A stretch of DNA of 64,000 bases from Anaerolineales bacterium (GTDB lineage Bacteria > Chloroflexota > Anaerolineae > 4572-78 > J111): the NCBI GenBank assembly GCA_015075185.1, contig JABTUW010000003.1, positions 930,001 to 994,000 on the forward strand, read 5' to 3'. Under the pieces are notes generated by a model. The model did not search any database. It saw nothing but the letters and a program-made list of their open reading frames with translations, and was not told where the DNA came from. Numbering within the stretch: position 1 is the first letter of the stretch; each line of letters starts with the position of its first letter. Shown here piece by piece: positions 42,581-52,044 of the stretch. Both the position numbers and the translations under genes were made by a program.

Positions 42581-44128
42581 CTAGAGCAAAAACTGCTCAT
42601 AGAGCTGGTGGCTAATCGGCTTCAGGCTGGGATAGAGCTGCCGGTAAATCTTGAACCACTCGCCATAGCGCGGCACCAACTCTGAATTTGGTTCGTAGGT
42701 TTGGCCCGGCTTGTAGACCTGCTCAAAGGCATCCTGCTCATCCCGGTAGAGTCCCACGCCGATGCCGGCCAGGATGGCGGCGCCCAGCGGCGTGGCCTCT
42801 TCTATCTCCGGCACCTCGATGGCCCGGCCGGCGACGTCGGCTTTGTTCTGCATCCAGAATTTATTACGCGCCGCTCCGCCGACGACAACCAGCTTATCCG
42901 GCTTGATCCCCAGGCCGCCTTCCAGGGCGGTGATGATGTCCAGAACCTGGTAGTCTAACCCTTCGACGATAGCCCGCAGCATGTCCCCCTGGGTGACAAA
43001 ATTACTGAGGCCAACAAAAGCGCCCAACGAGCGGGCATCTACCACCGGGCATCCGGCTGCGGACATGTGGGGCAGAAACATGACACCCCTGGCTCCGGGC
43101 GGCGATGCCGCTGCCTCTGCCATCAGATAGTTCCAGTCAACCCCGCCTTCCTCCCCGGCCCGCTGTTTGGCTGCGAACCCGTACTCCTTGCGGTACCATT
43201 CCAGCATCTCTGCTGCCACAGCCCCGCCCCACACGGCGTACATATTCCGGGCGACATGGGCCTCGACCGTAACGCCAAGCCGCTGGACCCGGGGCGTTAA
43301 CACGGGTTCGGGGATGGCCGTCAAGACGATTTCCCAGGTTCCGGTTAAATCCAGCACGGTCCCCGGTTGAAAAGCACCAACCGGCAGCGCGCCGCATAAG
43401 TAATCGTGGCCGCCCAATATCACCGGTGTCCCAAGGGGCAAACCTGTCGCTTCCGCCGCCCTTGGCGTAACCTCGCCCAAGACTGTGCCGCTGGGATAGG
43501 CGTCACACAGGAGCCGCCGTTTTATCCCGGCCAGGGCCAGAACCTCCTCCGACCAATCCAGCTTGCGCTGGTCAAAAAGCAACGTGCAGGAGGCCATGGT
43601 GTAATCGGTGGCTTTACGCCCGCAGAGCATAAAGTTCAGGAAATCTTCGATCAGCAGCCATTTGTCGGTGCGGGCCAGAATCTCCGGCTCATGTTCAGCC
43701 ATCCACAGCAACCGTAAGGCCGTGTTAAACCGCCACAACGTGTTGCCCCCAATAGAAAAACCCTTCTCGGCCCCGATATGCTCCTGCCACCAGCGAAGCT
43801 GCGGTTCAGTGCGGGGGTCGTGCCAGCTAATGAAAGGATAGAGCCACCGGCCCGCTTCGTCAACTGGCACGCCGTCCATCCCCATTCCGGTGACGGCCAC
43901 CCCTTTGATCTGGCGCGGATCATCGAGCTGCGAGACCGCCTCTTTGATAGCCGCCGTCGTGTCGCCCCAGATTTGTTCCGGCTGCCAGACGGTCCATTCG
44001 GGATGGTCGGGGTAGGGATTGTATCGTTCGGTAGGCCGGCTGCCGCTGGCAACGGTGTTGCCGTGGAGATCATAGATCACTGCTTTCAGGCTGGTCGAGC
44101 CTAAATCAATGCCCATGAGATAATCCAT
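42581..44128 (-). CDS. FGGY carbohydrate kinase, second paralogue
   Basis: A 515-residue FGGY kinase with GIDLGSTSLKAVIYD at the start, catalytic Asp in GGHDYLCGALP near residue 236, and VVGGAARNKFW near residue 410. It is as divergent from the LyxK-like neighbour as different FGGY subfamilies are, so the two probably phosphorylate different sugars or polyols. It resembles fuculokinase/xylulokinase-type proteins, and I do not assign a substrate. ATG 44128 is the start because GGGAGG lies 7 bases before it. The LyxK-like gene follows after 25 bases. Confidence 0.8.
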   Translation of the reverse strand: MDYLMGIDLGSTSLKAVIYDLHGNTVASGSRPTERYNPYPDHPEWTVWQPEQIWGDTTAAIKEAVSQLDDPRQIKGVAVTGMGMDGVPVDEAGRWLYPFISWHDPRTEPQLRWWQEHIGAEKGFSIGGNTLWRFNTALRLLWMAEHEPEILARTDKWLLIEDFLNFMLCGRKATDYTMASCTLLFDQRKLDWSEEVLALAGIKRRLLCDAYPSGTVLGEVTPRAAEATGLPLGTPVILGGHDYLCGALPVGAFQPGTVLDLTGTWEIVLTAIPEPVLTPRVQRLGVTVEAHVARNMYAVWGGAVAAEMLEWYRKEYGFAAKQRAGEEGGVDWNYLMAEAAASPPGARGVMFLPHMSAAGCPVVDARSLGAFVGLSNFVTQGDMLRAIVEGLDYQVLDIITALEGGLGIKPDKLVVVGGAARNKFWMQNKADVAGRAIEVPEIEEATPLGAAILAGIGVGLYRDEQDAFEQVYKPGQTYEPNSELVPRYGEWFKIYRQLYPSLKPISHQLYEQFLL

Positions 44129-44149
44129 TGTTCTACCTCCCATCAGTGT

Positions 44150-44266
44150 TCAGTCTATCGCCTGTGGTTTCTGCACGGCTGGAAGAACGTACTGCTCAAT
44201 TAACTCGAATATACTCTCCTCGGTGGCCGCCGTCGTGACGTAGGCCACGAAACACCAGGTCAACAT
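44150..44266 (-). CDS. 38-residue ORF between the esterase and kinase genes
   Basis: A short frame starts at an ATG that overlaps the esterase stop codon as TGATG and ends 21 bases before the kinase start. The product begins MLTWCFVAYVTTAATEES and ends VLPAVQKPQAID. The stop-start overlap suggests translational coupling. I do not recognise the sequence; it may be the C-terminal scrap of a deleted gene. Confidence 0.3.
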   Translation of the reverse strand: MLTWCFVAYVTTAATEESIFELIEQYVLPAVQKPQAID

Positions 44267-46179
44267 CACGGGTTGGGAATAATGGGCAGCACAATGTACG
44301 ACGCATGATCGGCCTCACGATATAGATGAACCGTGGGGGGAGGATCCAACTGCGGGGTCAGGGCAGTATCCTTATCTGCACAGGTGATTGTTACCCGAAT
44401 CCGGTGGCCGGCCTCAAAGACATAGGAGGTGGGCAGCAAGTCGAAGACCAGTTCAACCGGCTGGCCGGGCAAATCGGCGATATCTTCCGCATCGCTCCGA
44501 TGATAAGGCAGCCCCAGATACTCATAAGGCGGTGTGGAAATGGCTCTGTGGGAGGCGCGTAGATTACCCTGGGTGACATATTTTGAATACTTGGCTGCGC
44601 TGATGTCTTCTAGATACACAAAGAAATCTCCGTCTCTGGCGGAAGAGGTGACCCAAAGATGGACAACCGGGTGACCGGTGACCTCGACCTCAGCCGTTAA
44701 AGGCGGGGTCGTATAGGTCAACCCTTTCTGATCATTGAACATCATAGTGTTGGGATAAATAGGCGACATCATATCGTATTCGGCTGTCCAACGTGTGGCC
44801 GTGCCGGAAGTTGTAGAGTAATCCACCTGGTATTCATCTACGCCGGCCGTCGTTTCAGGCATAACCAGGCTGAGACTCCCGTCATTTACAGAGTCTACGC
44901 TGCCTGTTTTTGTGCCATCGAAATAATAGTTGGTGAGCTGTTGTTCGGGTAATGGCCACTGCCAGGCCGGATGCCAGCCGGTTTTCTTGCCCTCTCCCAG
45001 GGTGTAATAATAAATGGGCGCCTCGTCCATTACCCCATTGTCAATCCCCTTAAGCCAGTAGTCATACCAGCGCACCAGTTCCGTGGCCAGATCGAGCGAC
45101 CCCAATTGCGGATGCGCCCAGGGGCCTATCGTGATTTTTTGAGGGTTGGTCAGGTTGCTGTACCACAAGAGCGCATCCTTAGGAAACATGTCATTCCAGC
45201 CCGCCCAATGGTAAACGGGCACGCCGGAATTCCCAATCTCTTTCAGGTAATGGGCCGGGTTATCGACAATATAGGGCTGCGTACCGGTGAGGGCGAACAC
45301 ACTATCTCGATAGGGCAAGGACGAATACATTTCAAACACGTCCACGTTGGCTGCATGTTCCTTCAATGCTGCCTGCAACATGGCCGCCTTATCCCTGTCT
45401 TCATCTACGGCCGAACCGTCAGCATCTAACTTCTTGATCATATTCCCCCACCGGCGGAAAAAATCATCGTGGAATACACCGCCAGGATAAACAAAGGAGT
45501 AATGGTCGAACTCCGACATTTCGGGGAAAATTGCCTTCAGGTGGGGTGGAGCCGTGCTGGCCGCCATAAATTGGGTGATACCCAGATATGACCGGCCAAA
45601 CATGCCAATATTCCCATCAGACCAGGGCTGCACCGCCAGCCACTCGGTAATGTCATAGGCGTCGCGTGTTTCTTCCGGCGTGAATAGCCCTCGATAAGTT
45701 CCAAATGAAGCCCCGGTGCCGCGTACATCCACGGAGACAATGATATAGCCGTGTTTCAATAAAGGTTGCAGGTGATGCCAGTTAAATATCCCCTCTCGAT
45801 GATACCGGTTATGGGTCCAGACCACCGGCAAGGGAGTGCTCACCGTCTCTCCATCCTGGGCCGGACGGAGGATGAGCGCCGCCAATTTTGTTCCATCTCT
45901 CATGGGGATGTACTGCGAGGTTGAAGTTCTCTGGCCATACAGTGGTTGAGAATAGCCTGCGTATTCACCCGGTTGTGACAGGCGCTCTTCCGGGGCGTCT
46001 GCCGGCAAGCCGGTGGCGGTGGCCGTCGGCGCCGAGATCATCGCCATGGGGATGGTAGTTTCACTCGGCAAAGGACTGTTTGTTGAGGCCAGGCCCGCAC
46101 AACTACCGAGGAGTGCCAAGATAACTACGAAATACAAAAGTGACCGCGTTTGTTTATCATCTGCAATGAAGTTTTTCAT
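44266..46179 (-). CDS. Secreted CocE/NonD-type (S15-like) hydrolase lipoprotein
   Basis: A 637-residue protein. A lipoprotein signal ends LLGSCAG near residue 27. The alpha/beta hydrolase domain has the S15 nucleophile motif GRSYLGITQ near residue 195, with the Asp around residue 330 and His in PWAHPQ near residue 352. The C-terminal 240 residues are the jelly-roll X-Pro dipeptidase domain (RVTITCADKD). CocE relatives cleave esters or amides such as acyl sugars and cephalosporin esters. As the only obvious extracellular hydrolase in the sugar locus, it could release the transported substrate from an ester, but this is inference. Confidence 0.8.
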   Translation of the reverse strand: MKNFIADDKQTRSLLYFVVILALLGSCAGLASTNSPLPSETTIPMAMISAPTATATGLPADAPEERLSQPGEYAGYSQPLYGQRTSTSQYIPMRDGTKLAALILRPAQDGETVSTPLPVVWTHNRYHREGIFNWHHLQPLLKHGYIIVSVDVRGTGASFGTYRGLFTPEETRDAYDITEWLAVQPWSDGNIGMFGRSYLGITQFMAASTAPPHLKAIFPEMSEFDHYSFVYPGGVFHDDFFRRWGNMIKKLDADGSAVDEDRDKAAMLQAALKEHAANVDVFEMYSSLPYRDSVFALTGTQPYIVDNPAHYLKEIGNSGVPVYHWAGWNDMFPKDALLWYSNLTNPQKITIGPWAHPQLGSLDLATELVRWYDYWLKGIDNGVMDEAPIYYYTLGEGKKTGWHPAWQWPLPEQQLTNYYFDGTKTGSVDSVNDGSLSLVMPETTAGVDEYQVDYSTTSGTATRWTAEYDMMSPIYPNTMMFNDQKGLTYTTPPLTAEVEVTGHPVVHLWVTSSARDGDFFVYLEDISAAKYSKYVTQGNLRASHRAISTPPYEYLGLPYHRSDAEDIADLPGQPVELVFDLLPTSYVFEAGHRIRVTITCADKDTALTPQLDPPPTVHLYREADHASYIVLPIIPNP

Positions 46180-46256
46180 AGAGGTAATCTCCTGGAAGTG
46201 AGTATACGTTTTCTCAATCTTTGAATCGATCGCGAAAAGACTGCGCCCAACAACGT

Positions 46257-47300
46257 TTATAAAGAAATTGGGTATCGCCCATACTCTCGCCAGGTATCCA
46301 GCATCGCCTGATAATTCTCCGGCTTAACCGCCGAATGGATGCTGTTGCTGGACGAGAGGATATAACCGCCGCCGGGCGCGCCCTGGCGCAGCGCCTCCTT
46401 GGTTGCTTCGACGACTTCTGCAGGCGTGCCGAAGCTCAGCAAATGGACGCAGTCAACGTTTCCCTTGAGAGCAATGCGATCTCCATACTTAGCCTTGACC
46501 TCCGCCAGGTCCATGCCACCCATAGGATCAATGGGGTCCAGGCAGTCAATGCCTGAGTCTACAATCATATCGAGGATGGGCCACAGGTTACCGTCGGTGT
46601 GCTTGATGACCGTCAGACCAAGTTCTTTGAAACCACCCATCACCCGGCACAGGCCCGGATAGAAAAGCTCCCGGAAATGCGCGGGTGACATGAGCGGTCC
46701 CTTGCTGTAAGCCACATCATCGCCGGTATGGACGAAGTCAACGCCTAAAGCAGCGACTTTTTGGGCCATCTTTAGGTTAATTTCTACCGACATCTCCACC
46801 AGGGCCTGCACCAACTCCGGCTCGATAACGATGGCCATGAGCAAATTCGTCATGCCCATCAGGTAGCGGGGCAGGGAGAAAACATCGTTCAGGTGGACTC
46901 CAATCGCTTTTTTTCCTTTGAACTCCTTGACCGCCCATTCTATTTCATCATAGCGGCCGGGAGCGTCCGGGTCAGGCGGGGTGAACGCCTTAAAATCGGC
47001 CAGGGTTTTGATGGGGCACAGCGATTCGATTTCGACGCCGTGCTCCTCCAGGCCATAGCGAAAGGTAAAGCCCCACTCACTGAGCCAGCGGTCCGGGCCG
47101 ACTTGCTCCTTCTTAAAGTGGGGGCCGACCAGGATGGCGTCATGCCCCATGGCTATGGCAAATTCGTGCGGGTCCTTGCAGTTGGGACAGAGCGCCTCCC
47201 GCACCTTTCGATCTACCAGCCATTCAAAATGGGGGACGCGATCCGGCTCTTGACGGTGCAAAGCCAGCATCACCCGCTCGGCGGAAGTTAACTCAGCCAT
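46257..47300 (-). CDS. Uroporphyrinogen decarboxylase-family protein
   Basis: A 347-residue URO-D/MtaA-type TIM-barrel protein with the N-terminal block TSAERVMLALHRQEPDRVPHFEW, central GDDVAYSKGPLMSP and late KGNVDCVHLLSFGTPAEVVEATKEALRQGAPGGGYILSSSNSIH. This branch includes corrinoid or glycol-ether methyltransferases and many uncharacterised proteins in sugar and aromatic operons. It is unlikely to make haem here. It lies 9 bases... upstream of nothing else on its own strand except the 2-oxoacid dehydrogenase E2 gene, whose stop is 8 bases before its start, so the two are in one unit. Confidence 0.75.
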   Translation of the reverse strand: MAELTSAERVMLALHRQEPDRVPHFEWLVDRKVREALCPNCKDPHEFAIAMGHDAILVGPHFKKEQVGPDRWLSEWGFTFRYGLEEHGVEIESLCPIKTLADFKAFTPPDPDAPGRYDEIEWAVKEFKGKKAIGVHLNDVFSLPRYLMGMTNLLMAIVIEPELVQALVEMSVEINLKMAQKVAALGVDFVHTGDDVAYSKGPLMSPAHFRELFYPGLCRVMGGFKELGLTVIKHTDGNLWPILDMIVDSGIDCLDPIDPMGGMDLAEVKAKYGDRIALKGNVDCVHLLSFGTPAEVVEATKEALRQGAPGGGYILSSSNSIHSAVKPENYQAMLDTWREYGRYPISL

Positions 47301-47308
47301 TTATTCCC

Positions 47309-48574
47309 TCAAATCAGCAGATAGGGGTTTTCCAGGGTATCCTTTAACTCGGCCAGGAAGCGGGCGGCAGCAGCTCCATCCACCAGCCGGTGATCCACCG
47401 AAATCGTCAGGTTCATCATGGGCCGCAGTTCGATCCCGGCCCCATTCTTTACCGGCATCTCCACAATCTTGCCGACCGCCAGGATAGCGGCTTCGGGCGG
47501 ATTGATAATAGCGGTGAAGGACTCGATGCCGAACATGCCCAGGTTAGAAATCGTAAAGGTGCTGCCGCTCATCTCAGCCGGTTTGAGGCGCCTGGTCCGC
47601 GCCCGCTCTAGCAGGTCGCCCAGCAGGCCGACAAGCTGTTCCAGGTTTTTATCCTGCGCCTCCCGGATGACAGGCACAATGAGGTAATCCTCCAGGTTGG
47701 TCGCGATGCCCAGGTGAATATCTTCCCACACGAAGATCTGGTCATCCTGCAACGAGGCATTCAGATAGGGGTGGCGGGGCAGCACCGAAGCCACAGCCCG
47801 GGCGATAATCGCCGTAAAGGAGAGACGCTGGCCGGTTTTCTGCTGGATCGGCTCCAGCACCCGGCTGCGTAAGCGGGTCGCCTCGCTCATATCCACCTGG
47901 AGCGACAGGTTGATATGCGGCGCGGTGAAGGCGCTGTAGGCCAGGCGCTCGGCAATAATTTTGCGCGGGCCGGTCAGGGGAATGACCTCTTTTCGCCGGG
48001 CGTCCGGTAACGGGATCTGGGGTGCAGGAGCAGCCGGCCGGAGCGATGCGGTGGGGAGGTGTTCTCCCTTGACTTCTTTCTGGGCGGCGAATAGTTCAAC
48101 ATCGTGGCGGTGTACCCGTCCCCGGCTGCCATGGCCTAAGACCTGGCTGAGATCAACGCCAACTTGAGCCGCCAGATGGCGCGCGGCCGGGGTCGCCCGG
48201 ACTTTGCCATTGCCGGCGAGCGCCGGCAGCGCTGCTTCTTTTTTCCCAACCGGCGCTTCCGGCTGGAGAGAGGCTGGGGGCGCTGTGGCAACCGCAGCAG
48301 CAGGGCTGGGTTCAGTTCTGCCGGGCAGCGTCTCGCCCGGTTCCAGGATGTAGGCGATGACCTGCGTCACCGGCAGGACCTCGTCAGGTTTGGCTGTCAA
48401 CCCGCCCAGGATGCCGCTGGCCGTCGCTTCGACCTCGATATTGGCTTTATCGGTCTGGATGATAAAGAGAGGCTCGCCCTTCTCAATCCGATCGCCTTCG
48501 TTTTTCAGCCATTCGACAAAGGTGCCGGTTTCCATCACCATATCTACCTTAGGGACAATCACTTCAGTCGCCAT
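47309..48574 (-). CDS. 2-oxoacid dehydrogenase E2 component (dihydrolipoamide acyltransferase)
   Basis: A 421-residue E2 protein. The lipoyl domain (1-78) has the attachment Lys in TDKANIE at residue 43. A Pro/Ala linker leads to the E3/E1-binding domain near 130-168 (RATPAARHLAAQVGVDLSQV). The acyltransferase core begins near 195 and carries the catalytic SVDHRLVDGAA near residue 390. It transfers the acyl group from E1 to CoA. The E1 genes lie immediately upstream in the same direction, with 3 bases to E1 beta. The acyl substrate (pyruvate, acetoin or branched 2-oxoacid) cannot be fixed from sequence. Confidence 0.9.
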   Translation of the reverse strand: MATEVIVPKVDMVMETGTFVEWLKNEGDRIEKGEPLFIIQTDKANIEVEATASGILGGLTAKPDEVLPVTQVIAYILEPGETLPGRTEPSPAAAVATAPPASLQPEAPVGKKEAALPALAGNGKVRATPAARHLAAQVGVDLSQVLGHGSRGRVHRHDVELFAAQKEVKGEHLPTASLRPAAPAPQIPLPDARRKEVIPLTGPRKIIAERLAYSAFTAPHINLSLQVDMSEATRLRSRVLEPIQQKTGQRLSFTAIIARAVASVLPRHPYLNASLQDDQIFVWEDIHLGIATNLEDYLIVPVIREAQDKNLEQLVGLLGDLLERARTRRLKPAEMSGSTFTISNLGMFGIESFTAIINPPEAAILAVGKIVEMPVKNGAGIELRPMMNLTISVDHRLVDGAAAARFLAELKDTLENPYLLI

Positions 48575-48577
48575 CGT

Positions 48578-49579
48578 TTACCTGCCCTCCCTGGCCAGCT
48601 CCCTGGCCGCAGCGACAATATTCTCCACCTGGGGAACGGCCGACCGTTCCAGGGTGCGGTTATAAGGAATTGGAATATCTCGCCCGGCCAAACGGCGCAC
48701 CGGGGCGTCCAGATAATCAAAAGCTTCACTCTCGGTGACAACCGCCGCCAGCTCGCCGCCAAAGCCCCCGGTGCAGGGCGCTTCATGCAGGATGAGCACC
48801 CGGCCCGTCTTGGAGACAGAGCGGACAATTGTTTCCTTGTCGAGCGGTTTCAGGCTGCGCAGGTCAACCACTTCAAGCTCAATGCCTTCGCCCGCCAACT
48901 GGGCCGCTGCTTCCAGCGCGCGCGGGACCATAATCGAATACGCCAGCACCGTCAGGTCAGACCCTTCGCGCTTCACCTCGGCCTGCCCGATGGGAACGGT
49001 ATACGAGTCTTCCGGCACTCCGCCTTTGGTCCGGTAGAGCAGTTTGTGTTCCATGAACAGGACCGGGTTGTTGTCGCGGATCGAGCTAATCAGCAGGCCC
49101 TTAGCGTCGTAGGGGGTCGCCGGGGCAACTACCTTGATCCCCGGCACATTGATAAACCATGCCTCGACGCTTTGCGAGTGCTGGGCCGCCGCGCCGGTCC
49201 CGGAGCCGGCCGGAGCACGGATAACCATCGGGATACTGGCCTTGCCGCCGAACATAAAACGCATCTTGGCCGCCTGGTTCACCAGTTGGTTCATCGAGAT
49301 CGTCAGGAAATCCATGAACATAATCTCCATCACCGGCCGCATGCCCATAAGGGCGGCCCCGCTGGCCACACCGGGAATACCGGCTTCAGAGATGGGCGTA
49401 TCGCGCACTCGCTCCGGCCCAAACTCTTCGAGCATGCCCATGGTCACCCCAAAAGCCCCGCCATATACGCCGATGTCCTCGCCCAGCAAAAAGACTTCCG
49501 GGTCCCGCCGCATCTCCTGAGTCAGCGCCTCACGCACCGCTTCTAAATAAGTTAGGTCACGTTTACCGTTCTCGCTCAT
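48578..49579 (-). CDS. 2-oxoacid/acetoin dehydrogenase E1 component, beta subunit
   Basis: A 333-residue transketolase-type pyrimidine-binding subunit. It shows LTYLEAVREALTQEMRRDPEVFLLGEDIGVYGG with the Glu that activates thiamine diphosphate, DTPISEAGIPGVASGAAL, and the C-terminal domain EVVDLRSLKPLDKETI. It overlaps the alpha-subunit stop codon (ATGA), so the two chains are made in equal amounts and form a heterotetramer. The length and split alpha/beta form match acetoin and PDH-type complexes of Gram-positive style. Confidence 0.92.
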   Translation of the reverse strand: MSENGKRDLTYLEAVREALTQEMRRDPEVFLLGEDIGVYGGAFGVTMGMLEEFGPERVRDTPISEAGIPGVASGAALMGMRPVMEIMFMDFLTISMNQLVNQAAKMRFMFGGKASIPMVIRAPAGSGTGAAAQHSQSVEAWFINVPGIKVVAPATPYDAKGLLISSIRDNNPVLFMEHKLLYRTKGGVPEDSYTVPIGQAEVKREGSDLTVLAYSIMVPRALEAAAQLAGEGIELEVVDLRSLKPLDKETIVRSVSKTGRVLILHEAPCTGGFGGELAAVVTESEAFDYLDAPVRRLAGRDIPIPYNRTLERSAVPQVENIVAAARELAREGR

Positions 49580-50604
49580 GGGGCATACACCTCGTCTTCC
49601 AGGTTGTCAGGGGAGGGTTCGGGGAAGGTCTGGGCTGCTTCAGCCGCCCGATCCACCCCCGCTTTGGCCTCCCGGTCAATGGCTTCTACTGCTTCGGCGG
49701 TCAGAAGGCCCGCTTCGGCCAGAACGCGCTTGAAGCGCCTAATCGGGCAGCGTTGTTTCCAGGCCTCGATCTCCTCCTGGGTCCGGTACAGGTTCCGGTC
49801 GCTTTTGGAATGGCCCCGCCAGCGGTAGGTCACATTCTCAATCAGCGAGGGGCCGAGGCCGGCGCGCGCCCGCTCCACCGCCGTTTGGGTGGCCCGGTAG
49901 ACGGCCAGAACATCGTTGCCGTCCACCGTTTCGCCGGGGATGCCATAGGCGATGGCCCGGGTGGAGATTTGGGGGACGGCGGTCATCTTTTGCATCGGCC
50001 CGGACATACCGTACTGGTTGTTCTCGCAGATAAAGACAACGGGCAGTTTCCAGATGGCGGCCATGTTGAGCGATTCGTGGAACTCACCCAGGTTGTTGGC
50101 TCCATCGCCAAAGTAAGACAGCAGGACTTTGTCGGATCGCCGCATCTGCAGAGCCAGGGCAATACCGACAGAGGTGGGAATACCACTGCCAACCACGCCG
50201 GTCGCCCCCAGGTTGCCGCCGGCCAGATCGGCAATGTGCATCGAGCCGCCCCGGCCCCGGCAGTAGCCCGCTTCCTTGCCCAGGAACTCGGCCATCATCA
50301 GGGTGATGTCGGCCCCTTTGGCAATGGTGTGGCCGTGGCCGCGATGGTGATGGATGATCAGGTCATCGGGCCTGAGCGCCGCAATGCTGCCCACCGAAGA
50401 AGCTTCCTGGCCAATCGACAGGTGCATGGTCCCGTGGACCAGGCCGCGCACGTATAAATCTTCGGCCTTTTCTTCGAAGTGGCGGATTTCGCACATCTTT
50501 TGCAGCATCCAGGCTAACTTCTCCTGGGGCAATTCAACGAGAGGATCAGGGTTTTTAGTGGCCGAATTTGTACTAACTTCAACTTTAAGATCAGATAAGG
50601 TCAT
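49576..50604 (-). CDS. 2-oxoacid/acetoin dehydrogenase E1 component, alpha subunit
   Basis: A 342-residue thiamine-diphosphate subunit. The phosphate/magnesium motif GDGANNLGEFHESLNMAA continues to ENNQYGMSGP, and an earlier HHHRGHGHTIAKG is typical of acetoin dehydrogenase AcoA and PDH E1 alpha. The late THxYR-like segment is VTYRWRGHSKSD. GAGGAG precedes the ATG by 5 bases. A strong hairpin lies upstream, between this gene and the LysM-lactonase gene, so E1-E2 may be separately controlled. No E3 gene is present in the window. Confidence 0.92.
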   Translation of the reverse strand: MTLSDLKVEVSTNSATKNPDPLVELPQEKLAWMLQKMCEIRHFEEKAEDLYVRGLVHGTMHLSIGQEASSVGSIAALRPDDLIIHHHRGHGHTIAKGADITLMMAEFLGKEAGYCRGRGGSMHIADLAGGNLGATGVVGSGIPTSVGIALALQMRRSDKVLLSYFGDGANNLGEFHESLNMAAIWKLPVVFICENNQYGMSGPMQKMTAVPQISTRAIAYGIPGETVDGNDVLAVYRATQTAVERARAGLGPSLIENVTYRWRGHSKSDRNLYRTQEEIEAWKQRCPIRRFKRVLAEAGLLTAEAVEAIDREAKAGVDRAAEAAQTFPEPSPDNLEDEVYAP

Positions 50605-50761
50605 TGTTACTCCTCTTCCATACGATTTAGGGACATCCCATATGGCTCAGACGAGTAGAGAGTCAAGAAAGCCGAAAGATGCCAAAAATAGATTAAAAAC
50701 AGGTAACTTCAGGAAATAGAGCACTCGAATAACGAACCTTGTGATTAAACATTTTGTGATG

Positions 50762-50793
50762 AGTAGGGACAGGACCACTGTCTTGTCCCTACT
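50762..50793. terminator. 14-bp hairpin upstream of the E1 genes
   Basis: AGTAGGGACA (50762-50771) pairs with TGTCCCTACT (50784-50793), and GGAC with GTCT extends the stem inward to a CACT loop, 14 pairs with one G-T. It follows the LysM-lactonase gene on the - strand. T-rich sequence lies only on the + side (TTTT at 50793), so it may be a terminator of limited strength, an mRNA stabiliser or a dispersed palindrome. Confidence 0.55.
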
Positions 50794-50817
50794 TTTCTGA
50801 ACATCTATAGTAGACCC

Positions 50818-52044
50818 TTAGTTCAGCGGAACTTCTACCAGGCGGAAGGGAGGCTTGGCGTCAGGTCCGGCACTGTCGGGAGCCCAGAAGTGATCGCCCT
50901 GGTTTTCCACCAGCCAGGCGCTGCCTTGATACAGGGCAAAGGTGGCGACGCCGTCCAGGCCGGTGTTAATCACCTTCACCGTCGCCTCATCGCCGTTTAG
51001 AGTTAAGATCGACATCCCGCCGGGTACCGACTCGGCTGTAGCTAGCGTGTTAGGACCAACGACTTTTAGACCGTCGGGCCGCTGCAATGGTTGTGAGGTT
51101 TTGATTTCGGTGATAGCGCCGGCTGTGCCATCGTCGTTGATGGGGATGCGGAACAATTGGCCGGTGGCAATGTTGACCAGATACATCATATTCTGGCCCT
51201 GGTCCACATCCAGTCCGTTCAGGCTCCACTGTTCCACACCCAACACCGGGTCATTGACCCACTCTTCCAGAGCGCTGCCACCAACCGGCAGTCGCAGTAG
51301 ACGCGGACTCCACGAGTCGCTGGCATAGACATTGCCCGCCGCATCGACCGTGATGTCGTTGCAGAAACCACTGCCCGGAAACTCATAACTGCCCTTGGCT
51401 TCACCGGTCTTCAGATCAAAGGCTTTCAAGGCCACCGGGGCTGCCCCGGCCAGCTTGCCGTTGCCCGCATCCGACGAACAGGCCCACAAGGTCCCGCTGG
51501 CATCGTCAGCATACAAGCCCAGTACCGACACCAGGCCATTGGCTCCGGCCTCGATGAACGGCTCGGCTTCCTTCGCTCCGGCGGCTGCCTTGTAAATCGA
51601 GCCTTCATACATACTGCCCACGTAGAACGTCCCGTTCTTGTCAACTGTTACCCCTTCCGGGAAAAACCGCGCCGGTGTCAACCCGATCGCTCTGTCCGTT
51701 CCGCTTGCAGCAGCTTTCGTGTCTCCTAACATTGTTTTGCCATCTGCGGCCGGGGGTATGCACAGCGTCTGGCCCACTTTGAGGACCTCAGGATCAGCGA
51801 TAGGACTATAAGCGCCGCCCTTAGCTGCCGCGGCATTGGTGGCATCGACGATAGCCGGGTAGGCCAGCCTATCCCCATAGAATTCTTCGGCCAATTTACT
51901 TAACGAGTCATTCGCCTGGACCACATAATCCTTTTCACAAGTCACCCCTTCCTGGGAAGGGGGAGCTGCCAAGGCAAAGCTTACTGCGGTAAAAAATAGC
52001 ATCAATAGACACGGCAGTATTACTTTTACTAATTTTTGAAACAT
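50818..52044 (-). CDS. Secreted LysM plus SMP-30/gluconolactonase-like protein
   Basis: A 408-residue protein with a signal peptide (hydrophobic 8-26, cut near ALAA). A LysM domain at residues 36-96 (YVVQANDSLSKLAEEFYGD ... LKVGQTLCIP) would bind peptidoglycan or related glycans. A six-bladed propeller of the SMP-30/lactonase type fills the rest. The propeller is clearly paralogous to 52961-53875, sharing FFPEGVTV, GANGLVSVLGLYAD, SDAGNGKLAG, GSALEEWVNDP, LGVEQWSLNG and KPPFRLVEVPL. It may open sugar lactones outside the membrane, or merely bind sugar. GGAGGAATA precedes the ATG. Confidence 0.8.
   Translation of the reverse strand: MFQKLVKVILPCLLMLFFTAVSFALAAPPSQEGVTCEKDYVVQANDSLSKLAEEFYGDRLAYPAIVDATNAAAAKGGAYSPIADPEVLKVGQTLCIPPAADGKTMLGDTKAAASGTDRAIGLTPARFFPEGVTVDKNGTFYVGSMYEGSIYKAAAGAKEAEPFIEAGANGLVSVLGLYADDASGTLWACSSDAGNGKLAGAAPVALKAFDLKTGEAKGSYEFPGSGFCNDITVDAAGNVYASDSWSPRLLRLPVGGSALEEWVNDPVLGVEQWSLNGLDVDQGQNMMYLVNIATGQLFRIPINDDGTAGAITEIKTSQPLQRPDGLKVVGPNTLATAESVPGGMSILTLNGDEATVKVINTGLDGVATFALYQGSAWLVENQGDHFWAPDSAGPDAKPPFRLVEVPLN

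Noticed and set aside
48164..49546. 460-codon + strand frame opposite E1 beta and E2
   Set aside because: Both E1 beta and E2 are unambiguous on the - strand; this frame contains no recognisable domain.
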